Source of the DNA: a virus
Direction: 5' to 3' (one strand)
DNA: 50,874 nt
IMG/VR virus record: IMGVR_UViG_3300021371_000024
Span: 1-50,874 of that record
The notes under the pieces are model-generated. The model was not told the origin of the DNA and ran no database searches. It saw only the letters and a program-made list of their open reading frames with translations. The position numbers and the translations under genes were made by a program. The stretch's first letter is position 1; each line of letters begins with the position of its first letter. Shown in pieces: positions 13,313 through 22,900 of the stretch.

Positions 13313-14209
13313 ATGACACAAGTAACAACAGCAACAGATAACTATGCAGCAATGGCCCAGCAGATGGGTATGTCAACCGCTATGCCTTCCTCTGAGAAGA
13401 AGAAGTCTAGCAACCTTCCACGTTTGCGTATCCACCACAACCCATTGATGGGTGAGATGGAAGTAAAAGATAAGATGGTAAAGGTTGAGGTAGTCGATGG
13501 TGGTACATACAAACTAGAAGTACCAGAAGATCAGACCTACTATGCTACTAGTGCAATCATTCGTCCATTCTTGCAGCGCTTTATGTACAAGCGTTTCATC
13601 ATGGGCACTGATAACTCACCTAATCGTTATGTCAAAACTGTTATGGCTAATGACCTTAACAGTGACATGAAGGACAACGATGGCGGCTTCAACTGTGGTA
13701 AACCCTCTGGTTGGATTGAAGACTTCGCTGCGTTGCCTGACACGATGAAGGATCTTATTCGTTCTATCAAACGAGCGCGTGTTCTGCTTGGTACAGTAGA
13801 GCTTGTAGATCCTGTAGATGAAGATGGTAACAGCGTAACACTTGCGCCTAGCCCATTCATCTGGGAGATTGAGAATCGTGACGCCTTCAAAACAGTTGGC
13901 GGCATCTTTACTCAACTCTCAAAAATGCGGCACCTACCACCGCAGCACAACTTCATTGCTACGACAGAGAAGCGTGAGCTACCTAACGGTAATTGCTTTT
14001 ACCTTCCTAAAGTGCAGTTAGATGCTTCAAAGACTATCGACATTTCAGATAGTGAATCACAAGAAACGTTGGCTAACTTTCTAGCTTGGATCGCAAACTA
14101 TAACGAGTACATCTTAGGTGCTTGGGATGAAAACAAGCATAAGAATGATGACGTTGATGAAGATCTTGTTGACTCTTTCGTTGACATCGACGCTGACGAG
14201 TTCGTGTAA
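13313..14209 (+). CDS. Probable single-stranded DNA-binding protein, 298 aa
   Basis: It lies between the DNA polymerase and the exonuclease/endonuclease genes, behind its own promoter. The first 35 residues are low complexity (Ala/Met/Gln/Ser). The body is mixed alpha/beta with MEVKDKMVKVEVVDGGTYKL and a segment FIMGTDNSPNRYV. The last 25 residues are very acidic (KNDDVDEDLVDSFVDIDADE), as in phage SSB proteins that recruit partners by an acidic tail. No OB-fold motif can be read by eye, so the role is inferred from position and tail. Confidence 0.5.
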   Translation: MTQVTTATDNYAAMAQQMGMSTAMPSSEKKKSSNLPRLRIHHNPLMGEMEVKDKMVKVEVVDGGTYKLEVPEDQTYYATSAIIRPFLQRFMYKRFIMGTDNSPNRYVKTVMANDLNSDMKDNDGGFNCGKPSGWIEDFAALPDTMKDLIRSIKRARVLLGTVELVDPVDEDGNSVTLAPSPFIWEIENRDAFKTVGGIFTQLSKMRHLPPQHNFIATTEKRELPNGNCFYLPKVQLDASKTIDISDSESQETLANFLAWIANYNEYILGAWDENKHKNDDVDEDLVDSFVDIDADEFV

Positions 14210-15048
14210 TGAACCATCCTGCTGAACTGTCTATTCATTCTTACTTGGTCAATGCGACTAAGGGTGAGTCCTCTATGTCAGAGGAAACCATCCAACAAGT
14301 AGGCGCAGAAGTTATGGAAGCAATGCGTAAACAGTTTGGTGGGGGCAATAAGCGTGACGGGTTTCGCTTACGTATGTCTAACATAGGTAGGCCAACCTGT
14401 CAGCTTTGGTTTGAGAAGAACAAGCCAGAGACTGCGTTGCCCAAGCCAACCACATTTGTAATGAACATGTTACTAGGAGATATAGTTGAGGCTGCTTTCA
14501 AGGGCATATTAAAAGAAGCAGGTGTATCATATCGTGATGCAGAACATGTGACGCTTGAGTTAGACAAGACAAAAGTAAATGGTACGTATGATCTAATTAT
14601 AGACGGTGCCGTAGACGATGTTAAGTCTGCCTCTGATTGGAGTTACAGAAACAAGTTCGAGTCTTTTGATACACTAAAGAACAGTGATCCATTTGGATAT
14701 GTAGGACAGTTAGCTGGCTACGCTAAGGCATCAGGCACTAAGGCTGGTGGCTGGTGGGTAGTAAATAAAGCTAATGGAAATATTAAATATGTTCCTGCTG
14801 ATACCCTTGACATGGAAGAAGAAATCACTACATTAAATAAGACAGTCGATACTGTCGAGAGTAATGAGTTTAAACGTTGCTTCAGCCCTGTACCTGAAAC
14901 ATTCAGGGGGAAGGCAACGGGTAATACCATTCTCAATGATAGCTGTAAGTTCTGTGACTACAGGTTCAGTTGCTTTGAAGGGTTGACAGAGACTGAATCA
15001 CGAGTGTCACAGGCTAAGAACAAACCTACAGTTGCGTACATAGATTAA
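14209..15048 (+). CDS. Cas4/RecB-like PD-(D/E)XK exonuclease with iron-sulfur cysteines, 279 aa
   Basis: Nuclease residues: E94 in LLGDIVEAAF, D132 in LIIDGAVDDVKSA, and the D137-x-K139 pair, then YVGQLAGYAKA (Q...Y motif of RecB nucleases). Cysteine C64 (GRPTCQLWFE) and C246, C249, C255 (CKFCDYRFSC) fit the 4Fe-4S cluster of Cas4/AddB-type enzymes. The start shares a base with the previous stop (TAATG); a second Met at residue 23 is possible. It would resect DNA ends in phage recombination or host DNA breakdown. Confidence 0.8.
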   Translation: MNHPAELSIHSYLVNATKGESSMSEETIQQVGAEVMEAMRKQFGGGNKRDGFRLRMSNIGRPTCQLWFEKNKPETALPKPTTFVMNMLLGDIVEAAFKGILKEAGVSYRDAEHVTLELDKTKVNGTYDLIIDGAVDDVKSASDWSYRNKFESFDTLKNSDPFGYVGQLAGYAKASGTKAGGWWVVNKANGNIKYVPADTLDMEEEITTLNKTVDTVESNEFKRCFSPVPETFRGKATGNTILNDSCKFCDYRFSCFEGLTETESRVSQAKNKPTVAYID

Positions 15049-15059
15049 AGGAGAAACAT

Positions 15060-15287
15060 ATGTTAGGTGATGACGAAATTAAAGAGATGCAGGATCAGAT
15101 TACTGCTATGGAAAAGGATCTTGCGGAGCGTAAGAAGCAGCTACACGAAGCTAGGTATGCAGGACTACGTTCAGCTATGGAAGCACGTAAGGCTGCAGAC
15201 GATGCGGTGCGACAAGAGCTACGGTCATTAGGTGTATCTACTGTAAGTAGTTTGCCTAGTCCTTGGAATGGGTTGTGGCGTATCTAA
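15060..15287 (+). CDS. Hypothetical coiled-coil protein, 75 aa
   Basis: AAAGGAGAAAC precedes ATG 15060. Residues 5-58 form a continuous charged helix with heptad spacing (EIKEMQDQITAMEKDLAERK), followed by a short tail with SSLPSPWNGLWRI. It is placed between two nucleases. Function is unknown; it could be a small adaptor. Confidence 0.6.
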   Translation: MLGDDEIKEMQDQITAMEKDLAERKKQLHEARYAGLRSAMEARKAADDAVRQELRSLGVSTVSSLPSPWNGLWRI

Positions 15288-15740
15288 ATGCGGGGTAAGC
15301 AATACTCTGCTGCCCTAAAACATGGGTATAGGAGTGGTCTTGAGGTAAGAAACAAAGACTATCTTAACGAACTTGGACATCCCTTCAAGTACGAAGCTAT
15401 TAAGATAGAGTGGGAAGACCTCATGTACCGCACCTATACTCCTGACTTTATTTTAAAGAATGGTATTATCATTGAAACTAAAGGCAGGTTTACAGCAGAC
15501 GATAGGCGCAAACATTTAATGATACAGAAGCAACATCCTAAGTTGGATATACGTTTCGTATTTACCAGTAGCAGAGCTAAACTAAGTAAGGGTGCTAAGA
15601 CTACGTATGGACAGTGGTGCGAGAAGAATAAATTCCTGTACCATGATCGCATTATTCCAGAGGAATGGCTGCACGAAAAGGGTAAGGATAAACATCCACC
15701 CTTGATACAGTTCCCTCTAAAGAAAATAAAAAGGAGATAA
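15288..15740 (+). CDS. Endonuclease I (T7 gp3-type Holliday junction resolvase), 150 aa
   Basis: It carries the T7 endonuclease I active-site set: RSGLE with E19, YTPDF with D53, and IIETKGR with E63 and K65. The length equals T7 gp3 (149 aa). The enzyme cuts branched DNA and, in T7, helps degrade host DNA and resolve replication intermediates before packaging. It starts directly after the previous stop. Confidence 0.9.
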   Translation: MRGKQYSAALKHGYRSGLEVRNKDYLNELGHPFKYEAIKIEWEDLMYRTYTPDFILKNGIIIETKGRFTADDRRKHLMIQKQHPKLDIRFVFTSSRAKLSKGAKTTYGQWCEKNKFLYHDRIIPEEWLHEKGKDKHPPLIQFPLKKIKRR

Positions 15741-15741
15741 C

Positions 15742-16104
15742 ATGAGCGGTGAAAAAATATTTATGGACTTTGATCAGAACGATTACATCATACGACTAAG
15801 CCCCTTCTTAAATAAAAAAGGTGAGTGGACAGGAGAAATAATGGTAGGCACTTGCACTACAGATGACAATGTGTTATCAGACTTTGACCATGCACAACTA
15901 ATGAAGCTGTCTCATATGATGTGTGCGTCACTTCCTGTAATGGAAGAAGACTCAGCGGTACGTAGGTTACTAGAGAATGAGGTAGAGCGAACCATTGATG
16001 ATGCACTAGAGGAAGAAAAGGAAAAGCCAGCCATTGAGGTTGCAGGAGTTTCAGATAATGTAATATCTGTATTATTTAATAGCAAAGGAGACACAGATGG
16101 TTGA
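15742..16104 (+). CDS. Hypothetical acidic protein, 120 aa
   Basis: The ribosome-binding site AAAAAGGAGATAAC lies in the end of the endonuclease gene. The N-terminal half has strand patterns (IFMDFDQNDYIIRLSPFLN, EWTGEIMVGTC) and the C-terminal half is a highly acidic helix (VERTIDDALEEEKEKPAIE). Function is unknown. It overlaps the next gene by eight bases. Confidence 0.6.
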   Translation: MSGEKIFMDFDQNDYIIRLSPFLNKKGEWTGEIMVGTCTTDDNVLSDFDHAQLMKLSHMMCASLPVMEEDSAVRRLLENEVERTIDDALEEEKEKPAIEVAGVSDNVISVLFNSKGDTDG

Positions 16105-16327
16105 CGTAGTAAACAAGCCACCACATTACAATACCTCTAACATAGAATGCATTGACGCTATGGCAGCTATGGTAGAGGACGCTGATGTAACAGCACACGA
16201 AGCATACTGTTGGCAGAATAGCTTCAAGTATCTGTGGCGTTGGAACTACAAGAACGGAATAGAGGATCTACAAAAAGCTAAGTGGTACATAGAGCGTTTG
16301 ATTGAGGAAGTGGACAGTAGGAAATGA
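16097..16327 (+). CDS. DUF3310 family protein, 76 aa
   Basis: The motif order PPHYNTSNIECIDAM, then CWQNSFKYLWRWNYKNG and DLQKAKWYIERLI is that of the DUF3310 proteins often labelled 'nucleotide kinase' in phages, a label without firm biochemical support. It is almost all domain. It overlaps the genes on both sides. Confidence 0.8.
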   Translation: MVDVVNKPPHYNTSNIECIDAMAAMVEDADVTAHEAYCWQNSFKYLWRWNYKNGIEDLQKAKWYIERLIEEVDSRK

Positions 16328-16482
16328 TAATCAAAACATTTCTTACACTTGAACTTGATGAGGACGATTACCCTGTACCATCTGACGGGAATATTGAAGA
16401 AGAAATTAGGGCATTGATTCTTGAATACATATATGATATTGATGGCCTAAACGTAAAACATTTGAAACTATTTATGGAGTAA
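16324..16482 (+). CDS. Hypothetical acidic protein, 52 aa
   Basis: ATG 16324 overlaps the previous stop (ATGA). The product begins MIIKTFLTLELDEDDYPVPS and continues with an acidic helix (EEEIRALILEYIYDI), ending LKLFME. Function is unknown. It ends eight bases before the reductase gene, whose Shine-Dalgarno GGAG is in its last codons. Confidence 0.6.
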   Translation: MIIKTFLTLELDEDDYPVPSDGNIEEEIRALILEYIYDIDGLNVKHLKLFME

Positions 16483-16489
16483 TGATAAT

Positions 16490-18397
16490 ATGAATAACTA
16501 TTTACCAACCGACTACCAGTCGTTCATCCACAAATCCCGCTATGCTAGGTGGATACAGGATGCAGGAAGGCGTGAGACATGGGATGAAACTGTAGGCAGA
16601 TACATCGACAACGTAGTAAGACGTGTGCTACCTGACAGCTTACATAACCTTGCGTTAGAATGTGAGCAAGCTATTTTAGGCTTAGAGGTAGCACCTTCTA
16701 TGCGAGCTATGATGACAGCAGGGCCAGCCCTCGACAGAGATAACACTGCTGGCTACAACTGTAGCTATCTACCCGTAGATGACCCTAAGTCCTTCGATGA
16801 GGCTATGTACATCCTCTTGTGTGGCACTGGTGTCGGGTTCAGTGTGGAGCGTCAGTACGTCAGTAAGCTCCCTGAGATTCCGCAACTCTTCTATAGTGAT
16901 ACTACAGTCGTTGTCAAAGACAGTAAGGAAGGTTGGGCTAAAGCGTTCCGTCAAGTTCTTGCTCTCCTCTGGGCTGGTGAGATTCCTAAGTGGGATGTAT
17001 CTCGCGTTCGTCCTGCTGGTGCTAGACTAAAAATATTTGGCGGCAGAGCCAGTGGTCCAGCGCCGTTAGTTGAACTATTTAACTTCGCTATCACAACGTT
17101 TAAGAATGCACAGGGCCGTAAGCTTACAAGCATCGAGTGCCATGATCTTATGTGCTTTATTGGTCAGATCGTTGTGGTTGGTGGTGTACGCCGTTCAGCT
17201 ATGATTAGTTTATCTAACCTATCTGATGATCGTATGCGTCACGCTAAGTCAGGCCAGTGGTGGGAGACTGCAGCTTGGCGAGCGTTAGCAAACAACTCAG
17301 TTAGTTATACAGAGAAGCCTGACATGGAAACATTCATGCGTGAGTGGCAAGCATTAGTAGAAAGTAAATCAGGAGAGCGTGGTGTATTCAATAGACAAGC
17401 AAGTAAAAATCAAGCTAAGAAATATAAAAGGCGTGATCCTAACTACGAGTTTGGAACTAACCCTTGTAGTGAGATTATACTTAGGCCGTATCAGTTCTGT
17501 AACCTTACAGAGGTTGTCATTCGTGCCACAGATACTCTTGCGGATCTGGAAAGAAAGGTTCGTATCGCAACGATCCTTGGAACAATCCAATCATCTCTCA
17601 CAAACTTTCCATACTTGCGTAAGGTGTGGAGCAAGAACACAGAAGAGGAGCGTTTGCTGGGTGTGTCGCTTACAGGAATAATGGACAACCCTCTTACTAC
17701 ATCAGAAAACAAAGGATTGGAGAAGACCCTTGCACATCTTCGTGGAGTTGCTGTCAATACTAACGCTGAACTTGCTGACACTCTTGGTATACCTCATAGC
17801 ACTGCAATTACATGCGTCAAACCATCAGGCACAGTCTCGCAACTGGTGGATTCAGCCTCTGGGATACATGCTCGCCATAGTGCCTATTATATCCGTACTG
17901 TTCGTGGTGATAACAAAGATCCATTGACACAGTTTATGAAGGATCAAGGCATCCCTAATGAGCCATGTGTTATGAAGGGAGACACGACTACTGTGTTTAG
18001 TTTCCCTGTCAAGTCACCTCGCAAGTCAATCACTCGCAATGATATGACAGCGATTGAGCAGCTAGAGACTTGGTTAATGTATCAACGGCACTGGTGTGAA
18101 CATAAACCAAGCGTAACTATCTCAGTTCGTGATGACGAGTGGATGGAAGTGGGTGCATTTGTGTACAAACACTTTGATGAAATGTCAGGTGTGTCTTTCT
18201 TGCCACACTCAGATCATACATATCAACAGGCACCCTACCAAGATGTAGACAAGGACGCATATAGTGTGCTACTAAAGTCTATGCCTAAGAAGATTGATTG
18301 GGCTGGGCTGTCTGAGTACGAGAAAGACGATAACACCGCTGCAATGCAAACTATGGCTTGTACTGGTGATGCATGTGAAATAGTAGACATAACATAA
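16490..18397 (+). CDS. nrdJ: Adenosylcobalamin-dependent (class II) ribonucleotide reductase, 635 aa
   Basis: It fits the monomeric B12-dependent type. NTAGYNCSYLPVDD carries the N-terminal redox Cys (C91), GTGVGFSVERQ follows, then GRASGPAPLVELFNF, NPCSEIILRPYQFCNLTEV (C326) and the C-terminal redox pair CTGDAC (624-629). It converts ribonucleotides to deoxyribonucleotides and needs no separate small subunit but needs host cobalamin. The glutaredoxin encoded just downstream is a likely electron donor. Its size is that of single-chain triphosphate reductases. Confidence 0.9.
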   Translation: MNNYLPTDYQSFIHKSRYARWIQDAGRRETWDETVGRYIDNVVRRVLPDSLHNLALECEQAILGLEVAPSMRAMMTAGPALDRDNTAGYNCSYLPVDDPKSFDEAMYILLCGTGVGFSVERQYVSKLPEIPQLFYSDTTVVVKDSKEGWAKAFRQVLALLWAGEIPKWDVSRVRPAGARLKIFGGRASGPAPLVELFNFAITTFKNAQGRKLTSIECHDLMCFIGQIVVVGGVRRSAMISLSNLSDDRMRHAKSGQWWETAAWRALANNSVSYTEKPDMETFMREWQALVESKSGERGVFNRQASKNQAKKYKRRDPNYEFGTNPCSEIILRPYQFCNLTEVVIRATDTLADLERKVRIATILGTIQSSLTNFPYLRKVWSKNTEEERLLGVSLTGIMDNPLTTSENKGLEKTLAHLRGVAVNTNAELADTLGIPHSTAITCVKPSGTVSQLVDSASGIHARHSAYYIRTVRGDNKDPLTQFMKDQGIPNEPCVMKGDTTTVFSFPVKSPRKSITRNDMTAIEQLETWLMYQRHWCEHKPSVTISVRDDEWMEVGAFVYKHFDEMSGVSFLPHSDHTYQQAPYQDVDKDAYSVLLKSMPKKIDWAGLSEYEKDDNTAAMQTMACTGDACEIVDIT

Positions 18398-18410
18398 AAG
18401 GAGATATACT

Positions 18411-18626
18411 ATGGCTAAATTAAATATAGATGGTGTGGATGTTTACACTGATGACTTCGATGAAGATCAAGTTAAAATCTTTCAAGAGGTGCAGCAGATA
18501 GCATCTGAACTGGCTAGGCTAGAGTTTTTGACACATTGCTTAAAGCAACGTCAGAGTGCCCTAGCACCCCTTCTTTTACCTAAAGAAGAAACGAAAGAAG
18601 AAACAAAAAAGGATAGTAAAAAATAA
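18411..18626 (+). CDS. Hypothetical protein, 71 aa
   Basis: AAAAGGAGATATACT precedes ATG 18411. The N-terminus MAKLNIDGVDVYTDDFDEDQ is a pattern seen in small phage proteins of DUF6447 type (low confidence). A helical stretch and a Lys/Glu-rich tail (KEETKEETKKDSKK) follow. Function is unknown. Its stop overlaps the next start (TAATG). Confidence 0.6.
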   Translation: MAKLNIDGVDVYTDDFDEDQVKIFQEVQQIASELARLEFLTHCLKQRQSALAPLLLPKEETKEETKKDSKK

Positions 18627-18850
18627 TGTACACTGTAATTTCACGTAACGAATGCATTTTTTGTGACAAGGCTAAGGAGTTGTTAAATGTAGATCGCATT
18701 GGTTACGTGGAGTACAACGTACAATCCCCCAGCAGCAAGTGGTTGTTGCATCTTTTAAAACAAGCAAACATAAAAACTGTACCCCAGATATTTGACAGTA
18801 ATGGAAAGCATATTGGTGGGTACACAGAACTCAAGGAGTATTTAAAATGA
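18626..18850 (+). CDS. Glutaredoxin, 74 aa
   Basis: The active site CIFC (C10, C13) is followed by the cis-Pro loop KTVPQIF and the glutathione-site GGY in KHIGGYTELKEYL. The length is that of short phage glutaredoxins. It probably reduces the ribonucleotide reductase encoded 230 bases upstream. It overlaps the next gene by four bases. Confidence 0.9.
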   Translation: MYTVISRNECIFCDKAKELLNVDRIGYVEYNVQSPSSKWLLHLLKQANIKTVPQIFDSNGKHIGGYTELKEYLK

Positions 18851-19347
18851 TTATTGAAGTACCAGTTACAGAAGAAATGATTATTGAAGCAACAAAAAAA
18901 GCCAGAGAGATGGGCCAACTCAAAGGTTCAATGATGAACGGTGGGCGCAATCTTTCTGGCTTTCTAGGAGAACTGGCAGTGCATTCTCTGTTGGGTGGGG
19001 AGATCCATAATACATACGATTATGACATCCTTCTCAACGGTAAGAAGATAGACGTAAAAGCTAAGAGTACCAACTACAAACCTAAACCTGAGTATGCAGC
19101 TACGATCTTTAAGTACTCTGAAAAACAAGGCTGCGATTACTTTGTGTTTACAAATGTAAAGAAAGACTTGTCTAAGGTGTGGGTGTGTGGTACATATGAA
19201 CGTGACGGGTTCGTAAAGGATAGTGTACTAAAGCGTAAGGGTGAAAAGTTCTACGCAGGTACTAGAGAAATCGAATATCGTAGAGATAACTACGAAATGA
19301 AGATAGGTGATCTTAAGCCTATAGATGTACTAAAAGAAGCAGCATAA
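18847..19347 (+). CDS. PD-(D/E)XK nuclease-like protein, 166 aa
   Basis: Residues 37-73 show a restriction-endonuclease-like core: SGFLGELAVHSLLGG with E42, then DYDILLNGKKIDVKAKS with D60 and D69-x-K71. A following FKYSEKQGCDYFVFTNV fits the next strand and helix. It may act on DNA during host takeover or recombination. The fold assignment is by motif only. It lies between glutaredoxin and MazG in the nucleotide-supply cluster. Confidence 0.55.
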   Translation: MIIEVPVTEEMIIEATKKAREMGQLKGSMMNGGRNLSGFLGELAVHSLLGGEIHNTYDYDILLNGKKIDVKAKSTNYKPKPEYAATIFKYSEKQGCDYFVFTNVKKDLSKVWVCGTYERDGFVKDSVLKRKGEKFYAGTREIEYRRDNYEMKIGDLKPIDVLKEAA

Positions 19348-19357
19348 GGAGAGTATA

Positions 19358-19615
19358 ATGGGCAACAATAAAAACATGAGAAAGCAACGTGGATTAGGGA
19401 AGCACGATGCACCATTGCGTGTCCAGTACAATCAGGGGTCACAAGACTTCAGAGCAGGGCGTGTCACTAACCCATTCCATAAAGACACAATGCAGTACAG
19501 GGAATGGGAGAGAGGGTTTAGCAAATCCTATTTTGAAACATTGAAACGGCAGAAGGAATATGAATCTAAAAGAAGAAGCGAACAAATTTCTACAGGAGAA
19601 GTACAACATGTCTGA
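19358..19615 (+). CDS. Hypothetical basic protein with Rmf/CrpP-like segment, 85 aa
   Basis: Residues about 21-56 (GSQDFRAGRVTNPFHKDT then MQYREWERGFSKSYF) resemble the short pattern of ribosome-modulation-factor-like phage proteins (Gly...GR...NPF...WxxGF). The rest is basic and helical. A ribosome or RNA role would be inference. Its last eight bases overlap the mazG start. Confidence 0.5.
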   Translation: MGNNKNMRKQRGLGKHDAPLRVQYNQGSQDFRAGRVTNPFHKDTMQYREWERGFSKSYFETLKRQKEYESKRRSEQISTGEVQHV

Positions 19616-19937
19616 CTTTAATTCGTATCAGCGTAATGCAAGTACAACTGCCATCTACCCAGAGGAGCATCGCATCCTCTACCCTGCATTAGGGTTAGCT
19701 GGTGAGGCAGGTGAAGTAGCCAACAAAGTAAAGAAGCTTATACGTGATGGACCTGAAAAGCGTCCTGATACATGGCGAGAAGACATAGCCAGTGAGATTG
19801 GTGATGTACTTTGGTACTGCGCTGCATTAGCTACTGATCTGAACTTGTCATTAGGTATGATAGCAGGGCAGAACGAAAAGAAACTAGGGCAACGAAAACA
19901 ATCTGGAACTCTAGGCGGCAGTGGTGACACACGATAA
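19608..19937 (+). CDS. mazG: MazG-like nucleotide pyrophosphohydrolase, 109 aa
   Basis: The start is ATG 19608, with AGGAG nine nt upstream; an open extension upstream overlaps the previous gene. MazG features: LGLAGEAGEVANKVKKLIRD (ExxE) and EDIASEIGDVLWY (ExxD). These enzymes hydrolyse NTP/dNTP or alarmones such as ppGpp to monophosphates, helping to reset host metabolism or sanitise the nucleotide pool. It is the last gene of the rightward arm. Confidence 0.85.
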   Translation: MSDFNSYQRNASTTAIYPEEHRILYPALGLAGEAGEVANKVKKLIRDGPEKRPDTWREDIASEIGDVLWYCAALATDLNLSLGMIAGQNEKKLGQRKQSGTLGGSGDTR

Positions 19938-19942
19938 ACTAA

Positions 19943-19970
19943 AGGGGGCTTAATCGCCCCCTCTTTTATT
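19943..19970 (+). terminator. Rho-independent terminator between converging arms
   Basis: AGGGGGC (19943-19949), loop TTAATC, GCCCCCT (19956-19962), then CTTTTATTT. It is a clear terminator for the rightward arm. The stem also lies just past the stop of the last leftward gene (19966), with a weaker T-rich stretch on that strand, so it may work in both directions. Confidence 0.9.
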
Positions 19971-22900
19971 TACTAAGTACGCCTTTGTAGATCCTTCCTA
20001 GCTCTATCAGAGCCTCGACTTCACTTGCGTCTGACATCTCAGGCGGCTCACCATTCTGGCGCATCCACTCACTCATAGCAAGCTTACGTGTATCCTTATC
20101 AAGCTTACGAAACTTCTCATGTGCTAGTAGTAGCGGATCAGTTCTAGCGTTACTAACTTTTTTAGCTGCTTCTAAGAACTTATTCTTCTGTGCCTTGAGG
20201 TAAGGAACAATACGCTTGTTTACAAACTTATCTACACTTTCAGACTCTCTTACGGCTCGCATGTCAGGATCTGTACTGTTTAAGTACTCTTTACGCAACG
20301 CTGTTTCATAAGACTTTGACATGTCTACAAGTGCAGGTACTGCTTCTTGCATGTATGCATTCTCAATACGCTTACGTGATGGTATTTTAGATTTGCTACC
20401 CATTTCCCAATCATTGAAGCCCTTGTCTTTAAGGTATTCTCCTGATGGGGTGTCCATTGAATACTGCGTAATACCTGCGACAAGACCCAAGCCCATAGCC
20501 TTACGTTCTTTATCAGGTTGAAATATATCTACACGCTCTTCTCTTTCAAATTCTTTTGATGGCGTAAATACATTAGTCAACCCAGCCTGTCTAAATGACC
20601 TAGAGGTTTCCTCTAAAGAAGCATCTAAATAACTTTCTGTTAGTGTGGCTCTATCATCAGCTTGATCTGCGTACCACGCAGGTCTGTATCCTGTAGCCCT
20701 CTGTAACTCAGGTATTTGTGTGAGAGGTATAGCCCATGTACGTAAGTAATCTGCAACGCCTCTTGATACAAGCTTCTTAGCAGACTCGCTAGACACTAAG
20801 TCTTTCTCACTTGCAATGATGTTACGTATTTCTTCTACGTAAATGTTTGCAACTCCTGTTCTTGCAGCAGTACCCAAGAAAGTTTCTTGCACATCCTTTA
20901 CGTCAAACCAAGATCCAAAAGTACCTTCACTCAATCTACGTGCACCTTCAGCTATCCATAGCGCCTGACGCATAGGGAAAAAGGAAGTAGCATCCCAGAC
21001 TGTGCCCTCTTCTGTTTGTATCTCTTTATAGTCAGCAGGTGCGTCATCAGAATTTCTGTATTGCATTGCTGCTAGTATGCCTAAACCACCAGTTAAGTTA
21101 CGTGCTATATTCTGCCTGTCTTTACGGTCAAATTTATCACCAAACTTTTTACCGTCAATATTAAAGGCACGTTTAATCATAGGATTGGCGGCACCACCAC
21201 CATACTGACCCATAAGTTCTAGTGATTTAAACATGAAGCGTGGGAAAGGAGTGGTAACTGCCGTAAGACCGTTGCGAGTTAAGAAGTTACTTATGTTATT
21301 AAATACAGGTACTTCAGGTGGACTTGCATACGTAATGTCTAACGCCCTTCTGGTACTGTCTTCAATTAATTCCTCAAAGGCAGGTGCACCTTTAGGTCTA
21401 ACCTTACTACTGTTAGCAATAAGATCGTCTATCTTTCCTTCTTTAAGAAGCTCCATCAGATCTTTACCGTAGTCACGTTTTACTAGACGCTCTAGCTCAC
21501 CAATAAACGCAGCCCTACGTATTGTAAATTCTTGTATTCTGTTTGGTGTATTAAGTAGTGTTACTGCATCTTCTACTTTAGATAAACCCTTATCAATAAA
21601 ACCACCTTTACCTCTACCTGTAGCAGTCTGATACTCATTAACTAGATCAAACATATTAGTGTGCTGCTTCATAAACTCAGGGCGTTTAAGTACAAAGTCT
21701 GTAACTTCTTTAGACAGCACAGGGTTTAAATACATTCTCTGTAGCATTCGAGTGCTACCAGCATAACTATCCCAGCTTGCTAGTGTTCTACCACCTGCAC
21801 CCAATGCTTTAGCGCCAGCCTTTAATACGCCTATATCACCTCTCTTTTGAAACTGATCAGACATATTTAGTAAGATGTTATCAAAAACATTTTCAAGTGT
21901 TTCTAGTGGAGTACGTATAGCCGCAGATCCAGCGTTACGAAACGCAGTTTTAACCATAGATACCATGCCACCACGACGAATGTTTTCAATTCGACGCCAA
22001 CCTTTTACAAACCTGTTTTGTTTGTCAGCCTGTACCTTTTCTTTAGCTCTAGTTAAATCATCTAGTGATGCAGCCTTACGTATCTGCGATAGCTTATTAA
22101 GTATTTTACCAGCTTCTGATCCACCAGAAACAACCATGTGCACGTAGTCATCAAACGACAGGCCGTACTTAGACAGAACATCAGCCAACTCTTGACTGTC
22201 TGCAAAGCCACTATCTACATCTGTAGTCAGTCTAAACAGACCCTCAATAATTGTTTCATTTTTACGGAATGCTTTAGGGTTTTTCTTTTTAAACTCAGAG
22301 GCTACCGCTACAATAGCATTAAACTTTTCTGGTTTAAGTAATGGGTTGACTAATTCATCAGCTTCATCTGTTAAACCAGTTAATGCTTTTTCTTCTGTTA
22401 CTTTATATTTACGTTCAGCCGTAACCCTATCACTTACAAAGTCAGCAGCACGTATGTCCTGCATAGCCTTCACATCTTCTGCAACCTCAAGGCCATGTGC
22501 TTTAGCTGCATTAAAGTCTAGTGTCTTTTTACCATTAACTGTCTTTGAAATTACAACAGCTTTACCTGTAGCCTCAGATATACTGGCTTCGTATTCGTCA
22601 ATAAGCTGATCTGCAATGTCAGAGTTTTCGTCAGCTACCTTTTTAGCTTCTGCTTGTTTAGCAGCCGTAACAGAAGCAGAGTTTTTCTCTATCTCTGCCA
22701 TAGTACGAGCGCCTGTAGTCTTGTTCTTAAGACCTTTTAGTACAGGTGCTGCTAGTTGTTTAGTGGATGTTATAGTAGCAAATAATTCTACTGCAGTGAT
22801 GCCCATATTAGCAAGCATAACTCCATACTCTTCATCTTCGTATGCTTGTCTTGCAGCCGCTACATTTTCAGGAATGTCAGCGATGCCCATAGCAGCGCCT

